From assembly GCA_025210475.1 (NCBI GenBank), contig JAOARW010000035.1:1-64000 (forward strand): a stretch of DNA of 64,000 nucleotides, written 5' to 3'. Both the position numbers and the translations under genes were made by a program. The notes below the pieces were generated by a model. That model had not been told where the DNA came from, ran no database searches, and worked only from the letters and a program-made list of their open reading frames with translations. Below are positions 9,149-17,970 of this stretch, one piece after another; the stretch's first letter is position 1; each line of letters begins with the position of its first letter. Origin of the DNA: Carboxylicivirga sp. Its GTDB lineage: Bacteria > Bacteroidota > Bacteroidia > Bacteroidales > Marinilabiliaceae.

Positions 9149-9772
9149 TTATTTCTCATTGTCTTGGCAAAATAATCGTTCAACTTCTTCCATTCCTTCG
9201 TTGGTACAGGTACCTCTGAAGTGGTATTTAAATACCTCCGAAAAGAGTTCAATGCTTCTTAATTCGTTAACAGAGAATAGCCCGTTGGAGTCGTCGAAGG
9301 TGAAAATATGATGCGCCAGTAACAGGCGGGCAACAATACTTTCATTAATATCTTCGTGATAAAAGCCTTCTTTTTTGCCTTGCTTTAAATTACTTACATA
9401 GGCATCCAGAATAAACTCCTTTTGCTTTTCTTTAAAGTCGTTTAATAAAGCCGGATAGTATTTTTTTAAATCAAACATGATGGTTGGCTGATATTGGCCA
9501 ATGTGAGGTTCCATAATGGTTTTAAATTCAAAAAACTGCTCAATGGCATTAAGATCCTGGCGTTTAAAAACGGACAAGACTTTAATATCATGTTCCCGTG
9601 CGATGTTCATGGCCTCCTCAACCAGTTTGTTTTTGTCATTAATATACTGGTAGAGTGTTTTCTTCGACATACCCAATTCCCGGGCGATATCATCCATGCT
9701 GACACTTTTAATACCATACTGGCAGAAAAGCTTCAAGGCACTTTCGGTAATTTCTGTACGTTTAGATTCCAT
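9149..9772 (-). CDS. TetR/AcrR-family transcriptional regulator of the efflux operon
   Basis: The 207-aa protein has an N-terminal helix-turn-helix (ITESALKLFCQYGIKSVSMDDIARELGMSKKTLYQYI split over about 9-47), typical of TetR repressors. Its C-terminal helical domain is expected to bind a ligand. It is the first gene of the efflux operon and probably represses it, including itself. A 28-bp palindromic site lies 30 bp upstream of its start codon. Confidence 0.9.
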   Translation of the reverse strand: MESKRTEITESALKLFCQYGIKSVSMDDIARELGMSKKTLYQYINDKNKLVEEAMNIAREHDIKVLSVFKRQDLNAIEQFFEFKTIMEPHIGQYQPTIMFDLKKYYPALLNDFKEKQKEFILDAYVSNLKQGKKEGFYHEDINESIVARLLLAHHIFTFDDSNGLFSVNELRSIELFSEVFKYHFRGTCTNEGMEEVERLFCQDNEK

Positions 9773-9801
9773 TTTGCAAATATATAAACTTTCTAACCTG
9801 C

Positions 9802-9829
9802 GGAAACTTAAAAGGTGTTAAAAGTTTCC
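9802..9829. promoter_or_regulatory. Candidate TetR operator
   Basis: A perfect 8-bp inverted repeat, GGAAACTT and AAGTTTCC, is separated by 12 bp. It lies 30-57 bp upstream of the tetR start codon, in the divergent spacer to the gene at 9963. Size and place fit an autoregulatory TetR operator; binding itself is inferred. Confidence 0.5.
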
Positions 9830-9962
9830 AAAGTTTTTGTTATTGCTCTGTTAAAATCCTTTATGAAGGACGCCTTAGTCAACAAATAGTTACAACTCAT
9901 CCTTTTATCTGCTGGAAATAGACTAATTATTGTTATTTCGCGTTTATCATTGAAAACACGCC

Positions 9963-10940
9963 ATGCTAAAGTTTATTTGTATATTAATTGTTCTAATCGG
10001 ACTCTCGCTCGATGGTGCCGAGGCACAGAGAAAAAAGAAGTTTAAAAGCAAAAAAGGTACTTCAAAACGTGAGATCAGAAAGCGGCAACAAGAAGCCTTT
10101 GACAAGGATGATACAAATGCTTTTAATCCCAAGCAGCCCATGGGGGCCAAACAAAATGATAGCCGTGATGATTTACTTTGGCATAGTGAAACGGCTAATA
10201 CAGTTTATGACGGAGCAGGAAACCTGAGTTTGGTATCGCCATCGCGTTATGGTCTTAAACCAGGGCTTGAGCTATCTTCAAATGTTTTTATCAGTTATTG
10301 GGTGCCCAATGTTTATATAAAAAAGCGTTGGCAAAATGACCAGTGGTACGTTGCCAGTAAGCATGGTTTCTATTCGGCAACTTTGGGTTTAAACTGGTTA
10401 AATGATGGAAATTACAATTCCATCATCGATAAAGCGGAGGACATACCGTTTATTCTTTCAATGAAGAACGAATTAATTGTTTCAAGGCTGATTGTTAATA
10501 ATGATCGCTGCGGAAGAGATAAACCATATATTATTCTTACCGGTGGCATAGGTGTTGATTTTGGTGTACCATTTGGCGATTCTGATTTAAATGAATTAAA
10601 GGGGCACTTCTTTGCTAATCGCAGTCCGGCTTTGATAGGTTCAGGATACACAGCCTATGCTAAGCTTAGAGCCGATTGGCAGATGAGCAAAACGTTGATG
10701 CTTGGTGGGGGCTTTAAATATTTTCGCGGTGACTTTTCTGGCAGTGGTGCTTTGGAGCATCAGGCGGAGTTACAGGCTATGATATTCCCCAAGTTTTCTG
10801 TTTCATTGGGGTATGTGCTATCTGTTGCCAATTATACCGATACAAGTACACTTGGCTTTATTCCGTTTTTTGACCTGACCTACTATTTTGGAAGGCGGCA
10901 AGGACGACAAAAAGGGCTGTTTGGCCGAAAAATGTATTAA
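9963..10940 (+). CDS. Secreted or outer-membrane protein of unknown function
   Basis: The 325-aa protein starts with a signal peptide (about 1-21, ending GAEAQ). A very basic segment follows (RKKKFKSKKGTSKREIRKR, about 22-40). The rest has alternating aromatic/hydrophobic strands and ends with FIPFFDLTYYFGRR, which looks like a small outer-membrane beta-barrel. I recognise no family. It is divergent from tetR and could be co-regulated through the shared spacer, but nothing else links it to efflux. Confidence 0.7.
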   Translation: MLKFICILIVLIGLSLDGAEAQRKKKFKSKKGTSKREIRKRQQEAFDKDDTNAFNPKQPMGAKQNDSRDDLLWHSETANTVYDGAGNLSLVSPSRYGLKPGLELSSNVFISYWVPNVYIKKRWQNDQWYVASKHGFYSATLGLNWLNDGNYNSIIDKAEDIPFILSMKNELIVSRLIVNNDRCGRDKPYIILTGGIGVDFGVPFGDSDLNELKGHFFANRSPALIGSGYTAYAKLRADWQMSKTLMLGGGFKYFRGDFSGSGALEHQAELQAMIFPKFSVSLGYVLSVANYTDTSTLGFIPFFDLTYYFGRRQGRQKGLFGRKMY

Positions 10941-11355
10941 TATTTTAAGTAAGCTGTAAATAGAATCTTGATACTTGATACTTTTCTGGCTTATTTAGCT
11001 TAGATTATCCGATATTGCGGCATGAGGCATGCAATCCTGAGTTCGATTTAAATATTGACGATGAACATGAGACTGCCTTCCAACAGGTGGTCGTTTGTTC
11101 AAATTGTGCGCACTTGTAATCAATACTTTCTATTAGCCGTGTCAGCATCGTGGCACTTAGGCTTATTTACCTAATTTTGGAGAAACGCTCATCATCTCAG
11201 TGGAATTGGTTTATTGAGTATCGTTAAGTAGATTCGGGCATTTGTTATTACTGTAGATTAAAATATATCTTTAAGAGCAAATTTTAATTACATCAAATTA
11301 TTGGGCATTTCGGATGAGGTGCCACAAATGTTGAGATAAATCTAAATACATTAAA
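10941..11355. other. Intergenic region with a weak coding trace
   Basis: No confident gene. One frame on the plus strand (about 10973-11115, no start codon) reads LDYPILRHEACNPEF, then an acidic stretch, then VVVCSNCAHL and a stop. The CSNC pair and protein-like composition suggest the end of a decayed small zinc-ribbon gene. I saw no promoter or terminator in the region that I would stand by. Confidence 0.3.
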
Positions 11356-12330
11356 ATGAAAAAAGAAGTAGCTGTTGGTATTGACATTGGAGGAACAAAT
11401 ACCGTAATCGGAATTGTTGATCGAAAAGGTAACTTATTAGCCGAATCGTCAACTCCCACTTTAACCAATACCGACGTTAAAAATTACCTGGATGTACTTA
11501 GCGCCAAAATCAATGAAACGGTTTATGAGCTTGATGAAGAAGTTGAAGTAATGGGCATTGGTGTTGGAGCACCAAGCAGTAACTACTATACTGGCGAGAT
11601 TGTAGGAGCATCTAACCTTGGATGGGGCGAAGTAGTACCATTTGTAAAATTATTGCGCGAATATTTCGATTACCCGGCAATTGCCTTAACCAATGATGCC
11701 AACTCGGCAGCTGTTGGCGAAATGATGTATGGCGGTGCAAAAGGCATGAGCAATTTCATTATGATGACATTGGGAACTGGTGTTGGTAGCGGTATTGTTA
11801 TTAACAATGAACTGGTAATGGGGCATGATGGATTTGCCGGTGAGTTAGGGCATGTTATTACCGAGCGCAATGGCCGCGAATGTGGTTGTGGCCGTAAAGG
11901 TTGTTTGGAAACTTATGCATCAGCAACAGGTATTTGCCGAACTGTATCGGAGCTAAACGCAACGACGAATATCCCGAGCGATCTACGTACAGTTCCATCG
12001 GGTCAGTTTACTTCCAAAATGATTTATGATGCAGCTGTTAAAGGTGATGAGCTGGCACTGGAAGCTTTTGAAAGAACAGGTGAGATGCTCGGACGTGCCA
12101 TCGCTGATTTTGTTGCTTTCTCAAGTCCGGAAGCCGTTTTCTTGTTTGGAGGACTGGCACAGGCAGGCGATTACATTTTTAAACCAACCAAAGAGCATAT
12201 GGAGAAAAACATGTGTTTCTTGTACAGTGATAAGGTGAAGTTGTTGCCATCGGAGCTTGATGGAGCTAAGATTGCTGTATTAGGCGCCAGTGCAGTGGTT
12301 TGGAAAGAACTGGAAGAAGTAGAACAATAG
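11356..12330 (+). CDS. ROK-family sugar kinase, probable glucokinase
   Basis: The 324-aa protein has the N-terminal phosphate-binding motif GIDIGGTN (8-15), a sugar-binding GHVITERNGREC segment and the ROK zinc site CGCGRKGC (176-183). These identify an ATP-dependent cytoplasmic hexokinase of the ROK family. Glucose is the most likely substrate for this length and motif set, with mannose or N-acetyl sugars as alternatives. It is followed 123 bp later by a GH92 mannosidase on the same strand, so it could phosphorylate sugar released by that enzyme. Confidence 0.88.
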   Translation: MKKEVAVGIDIGGTNTVIGIVDRKGNLLAESSTPTLTNTDVKNYLDVLSAKINETVYELDEEVEVMGIGVGAPSSNYYTGEIVGASNLGWGEVVPFVKLLREYFDYPAIALTNDANSAAVGEMMYGGAKGMSNFIMMTLGTGVGSGIVINNELVMGHDGFAGELGHVITERNGRECGCGRKGCLETYASATGICRTVSELNATTNIPSDLRTVPSGQFTSKMIYDAAVKGDELALEAFERTGEMLGRAIADFVAFSSPEAVFLFGGLAQAGDYIFKPTKEHMEKNMCFLYSDKVKLLPSELDGAKIAVLGASAVVWKELEEVEQ

Positions 12331-12453
12331 TACGCTTCTACTTTAGTCTTATAATTTACGATTAAGTTGCCTGGGTTCGAAATACGATAACGATCTCAGG
12401 CTCTTACTTCAATTTCTGTTTGAATAGAAACGATTACGATTAAATAAATAAAC

Positions 12454-14709
12454 ATGAAGTCTAAAATTTTATTCACATTGTTGCTTATGCTGGGTGTTTT
12501 GGCATGTCAGCAAACAGAAAAAGAACCACGGTTGACAAAGTACGTTGATCCGTTTATCGGAACGGGCGGCCACGGCCATGTTTTCCCGGGTGCTACAACA
12601 CCATTTGGTATGGTTCAGTTAAGTCCGGTTAATGGAGTTAATGGCTGGGACTGGGTATCCGGTTATCATACCTCATCATCTGAGTTGGTTGGTTTTGCTC
12701 ACATGTGTCTTAGCGGAACAGGAATTGGAGATTTAGCTGATTTACTGATATTGCCAACTAATCAGAAGGTGGTATCGGATACCACCGCTCAGGGGAAAAA
12801 TTTCCTGCAAAAATATAAAGCAAGCTATCAGCACGAGAAGGAAGCGGCTGAACCAGGTTACTACACCGTTGATTTACTAAACAGCGGAATTAAAGCCGAG
12901 TTAACTGCCTCAAAACGTGTCGGCTTGCATAAGTATACTTTTAGTGGAGGTGAGCGTTCCTTGATTATCGACCTGGGACATGCCATTAACTGGGATAAAA
13001 CCACCGATACCTATATTAAAAAAGAGACTGATACCCGTTTTGTGGGTTATCGCAAATCAACAGGATGGGCCAGCGAGCAGTGGTTGTATTTTGTTATTGA
13101 AACCAATCAGCCTGTTGCCAATTTCAATGTGGCTGAAGGCGGTGAGTTGAAAGAAGCGACAGAATTAAAAACGAAGCAGGGACGAGCTATACTAAGTTTC
13201 GATGCCGCCGAAACAAAGCCATTGTTGGTAAAAGTCGGACTTTCATCGGCCAGTATTGATGGTGCCATTAAAAGCATTGAGATAGAAATGCCGGGGTGGG
13301 ATTTTGATGCTCAGCGCAAAAAAGCTTCAGATATTTGGGAAGCAGAATTGGAAAAGATAAAGGTGAAAACACCGGAAGAGGATGTTAAAACAATCTTCTA
13401 TACAGCTCTTTATCACAGTATGATTGCACCATATATTCACTCCGATTACAACAACGAGTATAAAGGTTTGAATGGTGAAATCAATAAGACCGAAGGATTT
13501 GATCGTTATACCGTGTTCTCTCTATGGGATACTTTCAGAGCGAGTCATCCTTTATTTACCATTACACAGGAAGATAAAGTACATGACTTTATCCATTCGT
13601 TTATGGCCATCTATCGCGAAGGCGGATTATTGCCTGTGTGGGAGCTGGTTGGTAATGAAACCGGTTGTATGATTGGTTACCATGCCATACCGGTTATTGC
13701 CGATGCCTGGTTAAAAGGCATGATAAAAGATATTGACGGTAATGAGTTGCTGGAGGCGTTGGTAGCCAGTGCCATGACCGATATTGAAGGTTTAAAATTT
13801 TACCGCGATTACAAATATATTCCAGCTGATCTGGAAAACGAATCCGTATCAAAAGCTCTGGAATACGCCTACGATGACTGGTGTATTGCCCAGGTGGCAA
13901 AGTCTGTAGGCAATGATGAGGTATATCAAACCTTTATCGAGAGAGCAGCCTATTATCAGAATCATTTCGATGCATCAACCGGTTTTATGCGTGGTAAACT
14001 AGCCAATGGCGAATGGAAGCAAGAGTTTGATCCATTGTTTTCATCACACCGCGATGATGAATATGTAGAAGGAAATGCCTGGCAGTATTCATGGTTCGCA
14101 CCTCACGATATTCAGGGTTTGGTGAACCTGCAGGGCGGAACTGAAAACTTCGTTATTAAACTGGATTCACTTTTCACCATCGATGAGCAGGTAAAAGGAG
14201 CCCATGCATCACCTGATATCAGTGGTTTGATTGGTCAGTATGCGCATGGCAACGAGCCTAGTCACCATGTGGCTTATGCTTATAACTATGTGGGTAAACC
14301 ATGGAAAACGGCTGAGCGTGTTAACGAAATCCACCGTACGATGTACACGACTGAAGTAGATGGCCTTTGCGGAAATGAAGACTGTGGTCAGATGTCAGCC
14401 TGGTACGTATTAAGTTCCATGGGATTCTATCCTGTTAACCCGGCTGATGGTAACTACATTCTTGGATCGCCATTGTTTGATGAGGCTAGAATGACATTGG
14501 CCAACGGTCAGTCATTTACCATTGTTACCGAAAATAATGCGCCGGATAATATTTATATTCAGAGTGCAACCCTTAATGGCAAACCTTTAAATCGTTCGTG
14601 GTTTACACACAAAGAATTGATGAAAGGTGGAGAGCTGAAAATTACGATGGGCAATGCTCCAAATAAAGAGTGGGGAGCAACTGATTTGCCACCATCAATG
14701 AGCAATTAA
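12454..14709 (+). CDS. GH92 alpha-mannosidase lipoprotein
   Basis: The 751-aa protein starts with a lipoprotein signal (LMLGVLAC, Cys18). It has the N-terminal GH92 signature YVDPFIGTGGHGHVFPGA with TTPFGMVQLSP, the mid-region FSLWDTFRASHP, and the C-terminal catalytic-domain motif GNEDCGQMSAWYVLSSMGFYPV. GH92 enzymes are calcium-dependent exo-alpha-mannosidases, mostly alpha-1,2, that trim N-glycans and mannans. The lipid anchor implies a cell-surface or periplasmic location. No SusC/SusD pair is adjacent, so this is not a classical utilisation locus. Confidence 0.93.
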   Translation: MKSKILFTLLLMLGVLACQQTEKEPRLTKYVDPFIGTGGHGHVFPGATTPFGMVQLSPVNGVNGWDWVSGYHTSSSELVGFAHMCLSGTGIGDLADLLILPTNQKVVSDTTAQGKNFLQKYKASYQHEKEAAEPGYYTVDLLNSGIKAELTASKRVGLHKYTFSGGERSLIIDLGHAINWDKTTDTYIKKETDTRFVGYRKSTGWASEQWLYFVIETNQPVANFNVAEGGELKEATELKTKQGRAILSFDAAETKPLLVKVGLSSASIDGAIKSIEIEMPGWDFDAQRKKASDIWEAELEKIKVKTPEEDVKTIFYTALYHSMIAPYIHSDYNNEYKGLNGEINKTEGFDRYTVFSLWDTFRASHPLFTITQEDKVHDFIHSFMAIYREGGLLPVWELVGNETGCMIGYHAIPVIADAWLKGMIKDIDGNELLEALVASAMTDIEGLKFYRDYKYIPADLENESVSKALEYAYDDWCIAQVAKSVGNDEVYQTFIERAAYYQNHFDASTGFMRGKLANGEWKQEFDPLFSSHRDDEYVEGNAWQYSWFAPHDIQGLVNLQGGTENFVIKLDSLFTIDEQVKGAHASPDISGLIGQYAHGNEPSHHVAYAYNYVGKPWKTAERVNEIHRTMYTTEVDGLCGNEDCGQMSAWYVLSSMGFYPVNPADGNYILGSPLFDEARMTLANGQSFTIVTENNAPDNIYIQSATLNGKPLNRSWFTHKELMKGGELKITMGNAPNKEWGATDLPPSMSN

Positions 14710-14733
14710 GTTTAGATAAAATATGTGTTTGAA

Positions 14734-14770
14734 ATGGGAAGAAGCTTTATTGTTTCTTCCCATTTTTTAT
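14734..14770 (+). terminator. Terminator after the GH92 gene
   Basis: Stem ATGGGAAGAA / TTCTTCCCAT followed by TTTTT, 25 bp after the stop codon. Confidence 0.85.
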
Positions 14771-14887
14771 TTCCCTGAGAATTAAACTATTGACATATTT
14801 TTAATATGGGTGTATTATATGATGTTAATCAACTAATCTGCTGAGGATTTAAGGTCTATAAATTACACGAATCTAAAAACACTTGTC

Positions 14888-16051
14888 ATGAAAAAAGGAA
14901 ATGGTTTAAAACAATTTCTGTTATTGGGATTGTTATTTGGAATGGTGCTACCCATGCTAGCCCAAGAGATGTATCTGCCTGCTACTACCAGATCGAAAGA
15001 AGCTAAAGCCCTTTACAAACAAGCTATGGATGCAGTCTATGATGTTGAATTTATCCGCATGGAAAAAATCAACAAACAGGCATTGGCTGCTGATCCGAAC
15101 CTATTTATGGGCTTGTTTCTGCAATCTTTCAGTAATGATAAAAGTAGGAGAGACGAAGCCATTGGTAAGATGGCTAGTTATTCGGGAAAGATGAATAAGG
15201 GCGAGAAAGTGCTTCAACAGTGGGCGATAAAAATGAAAGATGATCCTAAATACGATGGTATTGCCGAAGGACGTCAGCTTGTTAAAATGTATCCGAAGAA
15301 TATTTTTGCCAAAACGATGTTGGCCTATAATTTGGGAGCTAAGGATGAAACAAGACAAGAAGCAATGGATGTATTAAACCAATGCATTCAATTAAAACCA
15401 GATTTGGCCTCGGTTTATAATTCATTGGGTTATTTGCATTTATCGCAGGATGAGTTTGAGAAGGCAGAACAAGCATTTGATAAATATATTTCAATGGCAT
15501 CTGATAAGCCAAATCCATATGATTCGAAGGGCGATTATTATATGGCTGTTAAAGCCTACAAGGATGCTGCGATGCAATACAAAAAGGCCTATGAGATGAA
15601 TGGTGATTTTAGCTTTTCGAAAGTAAAGTATAAAGATGCTAAATGGATGGCTAAAAGAGAAAAAATAGCCATGAAGGTAAAGAAACACTGTGACCAGTTA
15701 GTGGCCGACTATAATTCCCGTGATATGTCTAAATACACCAAACATTATATGAACGCACCCGATTTTTGTTTTGTAGTTAATGGCGATGCCGTTAATTCTT
15801 ATTATGAGTTTGTAAAGCGGGTCAACAAGTCGCATGAAATGTTTATCGATTGGAAGGTGGATATATTAAAAGAAACCATTGAAGTACCATCTGAAAATAT
15901 TGCGACGGTTACGCAAATATTTGCTTACAAAGGTACACCTAAAGAAGGTGAAAAACTGGAAATGAAAGGCAGTTTCACTACTGTGTGGCGAAAAGAGAAA
16001 GACACCTGGAAGGTTGTGCATGCCATCAATACAAATCCAATTGCCGAATAG
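14888..16051 (+). CDS. Secreted TPR protein with C-terminal NTF2-like domain
   Basis: The 387-aa protein has a signal peptide (about 1-25, ending MLAQ). At least four tetratricopeptide-type helical repeats span about 30-240; the clearest reads LASVYNSLGYLHLSQDEFEKA. Residues about 255-385 resemble SnoaL/DUF4440-type NTF2-like folds (WRKEKDTWKVVHAIN at the end). It is probably a periplasmic scaffold. Nothing in the sequence defines a substrate. It stands alone, with terminators on both sides. Confidence 0.75.
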   Translation: MKKGNGLKQFLLLGLLFGMVLPMLAQEMYLPATTRSKEAKALYKQAMDAVYDVEFIRMEKINKQALAADPNLFMGLFLQSFSNDKSRRDEAIGKMASYSGKMNKGEKVLQQWAIKMKDDPKYDGIAEGRQLVKMYPKNIFAKTMLAYNLGAKDETRQEAMDVLNQCIQLKPDLASVYNSLGYLHLSQDEFEKAEQAFDKYISMASDKPNPYDSKGDYYMAVKAYKDAAMQYKKAYEMNGDFSFSKVKYKDAKWMAKREKIAMKVKKHCDQLVADYNSRDMSKYTKHYMNAPDFCFVVNGDAVNSYYEFVKRVNKSHEMFIDWKVDILKETIEVPSENIATVTQIFAYKGTPKEGEKLEMKGSFTTVWRKEKDTWKVVHAINTNPIAE

Positions 16052-16057
16052 AAATGG

Positions 16058-16089
16058 AATGACCTTGGGGCTTTTGCCTTAAGGTCATT
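16058..16089. terminator. Hairpin between convergent genes
   Basis: Inverted repeat AATGACCTT / AAGGTCATT with a 14-nt loop between the ends of the TPR gene and the convergent amidotransferase gene. It lacks a strong T-run, so the terminator role is inferred from position. Confidence 0.55.
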
Positions 16090-16792
16090 GTTTAACTAAT
16101 CGATCCAGAAACTCAAAAAGCAATTGATTGGCTATACTGTAATCATTAGTTCGCAGCTGAGCTGGAGCTTGAACAAAGGGTTTGTCTTTTTCTCTTTCCA
16201 GTTCTTCGAGGCTATTTTTGATCATATCCTCAATGGTCGAAGGAGTAAACTCAAAGTGACACTGAAAGGCGTAAACTTTAGGAGCAAAGCGAATAATTTG
16301 ACGGGGGCAGCCTTCACTGTGTGCCAATACTACGGCATCATTTGTTAATCCAGGCATATCGCCATGCCAGTGACCACATTTAAAGTGGTTAGGCAGGTGC
16401 GTTAAAAAAGCATCTTTTTTTCCTTCGTCAGTCAGCTTAATTTCAAATAAACCTATTTCTTTTTCCGGACTTGCCTGAGTTTGACCGCCCAATGCATTGC
16501 TAATCATTTGTGCACCCAGGCAAATGCCCAATACTATTTTTCCCTTGTTGACTGAAGTACGGATTAATTTTTGTTCTGCTTCAGAATCAAAATAGGGACA
16601 TTCTTCAAGAGTTGTGTCTGGTGATTGTGGGCCTCCCATTACCAGTAAAACATCAAAGGAATCGGCATTGACTGGAAGTTTATCTCCCTCGTATAATCTA
16701 CTATAGCTATGGTTTATTCCTCTGGATTCAATCCATTGTAATATCGCCCCCGGACTTTCGAAGGCCTCATGCATAATAATATGGATGTGCAT
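16085..16792 (-). CDS. Class I glutamine amidotransferase (GMP synthase-like)
   Basis: The 235-aa single-domain protein has the nucleophile elbow LGICLGAQ (Cys91), an oxyanion loop MGGPQSP (52-58), and the His-Glu pair in FQCHFEFTP. These form the triad of type I amidotransferases. Stand-alone members hydrolyse gamma-glutamyl bonds or act on unknown amides; guaA itself would need a synthetase domain, which is absent. It is followed upstream by a small membrane-protein gene only 2 bp away on the same strand, so the two are probably cotranscribed. Confidence 0.85.
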   Translation of the reverse strand: MHIHIIMHEAFESPGAILQWIESRGINHSYSRLYEGDKLPVNADSFDVLLVMGGPQSPDTTLEECPYFDSEAEQKLIRTSVNKGKIVLGICLGAQMISNALGGQTQASPEKEIGLFEIKLTDEGKKDAFLTHLPNHFKCGHWHGDMPGLTNDAVVLAHSEGCPRQIIRFAPKVYAFQCHFEFTPSTIEDMIKNSLEELEREKDKPFVQAPAQLRTNDYSIANQLLFEFLDRLVKQ

Positions 16793-16794
16793 AT

Positions 16795-17004
16795 TTAGTT
16801 TTTGCTTGAAATGATCGTCTTAAAAGTAAGAAACAATCCGTAAGCAGCACATTGAATTGAGAAAATAATAATGGTAAAGATTGAAAATTCAGTAAAGGTT
16901 TTAGACCATTCCTGGTAAGTCAAGTCGGTGTCTACAATATAGCCAAATGAGGTGATGGCGATAGCCAACAGTAAAAATACTAATAGGTTTCGTTTATGTT
17001 TCAT
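16795..17004 (-). CDS. Small two-TM membrane protein
   Basis: I prefer the ATG at 17004, which gives 69 aa starting MKHKRNLLVFLLLAIAITSF; the frame stays open to an ATG at 17058. Two hydrophobic segments at about 6-20 and 39-62 flank a short charged loop (DTDLTYQEWSKTF). No family is recognised. It ends 2 bp before the amidotransferase gene and is probably its upstream operon partner. Confidence 0.6.
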   Translation of the reverse strand: MKHKRNLLVFLLLAIAITSFGYIVDTDLTYQEWSKTFTEFSIFTIIIFSIQCAAYGLFLTFKTIISSKN

Positions 17005-17058
17005 AATGTGGGCTCTAATTCTATGCAAGTTATAAAAAATATAGTTATGAAACATCAA

Positions 17059-17314
17059 TCAAATTTATTAATATACAATTATATACCCGTTGTTTGAGTG
17101 GGTTATTTTGCTAAAAAGGGGGTGGATTCTATGATTTAAAGGATTTGATAATGTGTTAATAAGTATTATACCGATTGTTATTTTACCTGATTTTTTAAGG
17201 AGTTATTGCATTTTTTAGGCATGTATTGGTATCAATCCATACAGGCCTTTGTTTCGAAGAGTCAAAAAACAAAATCACATCTTCTGACAATTTAAAAAGA
17301 GCTTAGCTTGTTGA
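17059..17314. other. AT-rich intergenic spacer
   Basis: No gene, tRNA or clear hairpin was found. It holds the upstream region of the small membrane-protein gene and the downstream region of the RDD gene, both on the minus strand. Confidence 0.4.
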
Positions 17315-17905
17315 TTAAATCACATCCACAACTTTCGTCTTGCTAAACGCATCGTGCCAGCCATTTTCAGCAATCAGAAAAGAGAAGGCATTGAAAGGGA
17401 TAAAACGGCAGAGAGTTCTGAGGAGGATCGTAGTAAAGTTAGGTTTATGGCCATTTTGATCAATCACGATTGTTTTGGTTATCATTTTACCAGGCGTTCG
17501 TCCGGTAAGTGATTCGAAGAATAAATAATAGATAAAGGTTGAAATAATAATAATCAGGTAGCCAAATGTTTCGTTTGTCGAGATTGAGTTGACTAAATCA
17601 GGTTTGATAAGGCCAATGAACATACCGACGAAAACCATTAATATTATTGTGAAGAGATAGGCAAAAAGGCCATCAAGAAGATTGTTTAAAAATCGTTTGC
17701 CTTTGCTGGCTTCATTCAGGTGAATCGAATTAAGAATCGATTGCATTTCGGCTTTATGTTTTAGCTCTGTATCTTCACTAAACATGGTGCACGACACTTC
17801 GAAACTTGCCGGCGCATTGGTTAAACTACATACAATTCCTTTTTCACTGTCCAATCGCTGACGTGTGCAAATACGGCAGAATCTCAATCTTTCTTCCCTG
17901 TTCAT
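17315..17905 (-). CDS. RDD-family membrane protein with N-terminal zinc ribbon
   Basis: The 196-aa protein begins with a cysteine-rich segment (CRICTRQRL, C, then VSC, about residues 9-40) likely to bind zinc. An RDD domain follows: hydrophobic segments at about 80-105, 115-135 and 165-185, with the motif ESLTGRTPGKMITKTIVID and later RTLCRFIPFNAFSFL. RDD proteins are inner-membrane proteins, some linked to ion exchange. Function here is unknown. It lies 65 bp downstream of nothing else on its strand and upstream of a 256-bp gap, so it is probably monocistronic. Confidence 0.8.
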   Translation of the reverse strand: MNREERLRFCRICTRQRLDSEKGIVCSLTNAPASFEVSCTMFSEDTELKHKAEMQSILNSIHLNEASKGKRFLNNLLDGLFAYLFTIILMVFVGMFIGLIKPDLVNSISTNETFGYLIIIISTFIYYLFFESLTGRTPGKMITKTIVIDQNGHKPNFTTILLRTLCRFIPFNAFSFLIAENGWHDAFSKTKVVDVI

Positions 17906-17970
17906 TGTGTATTGTTTTCAATCTGCGAAATTAGGGAAAACGATTTATTTAAACGATTGAGTGACATTTT

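Noticed and set aside
11183..11210. Another response-regulator fragment (DDERF on the minus strand)
   Set aside because: Only about five codons match the relic at 135-245 before a stop; too short to support.
16085..16792. guaA (GMP synthase)
   Set aside because: Only the amidotransferase domain is present; the ATP pyrophosphatase and dimerisation domains are absent.
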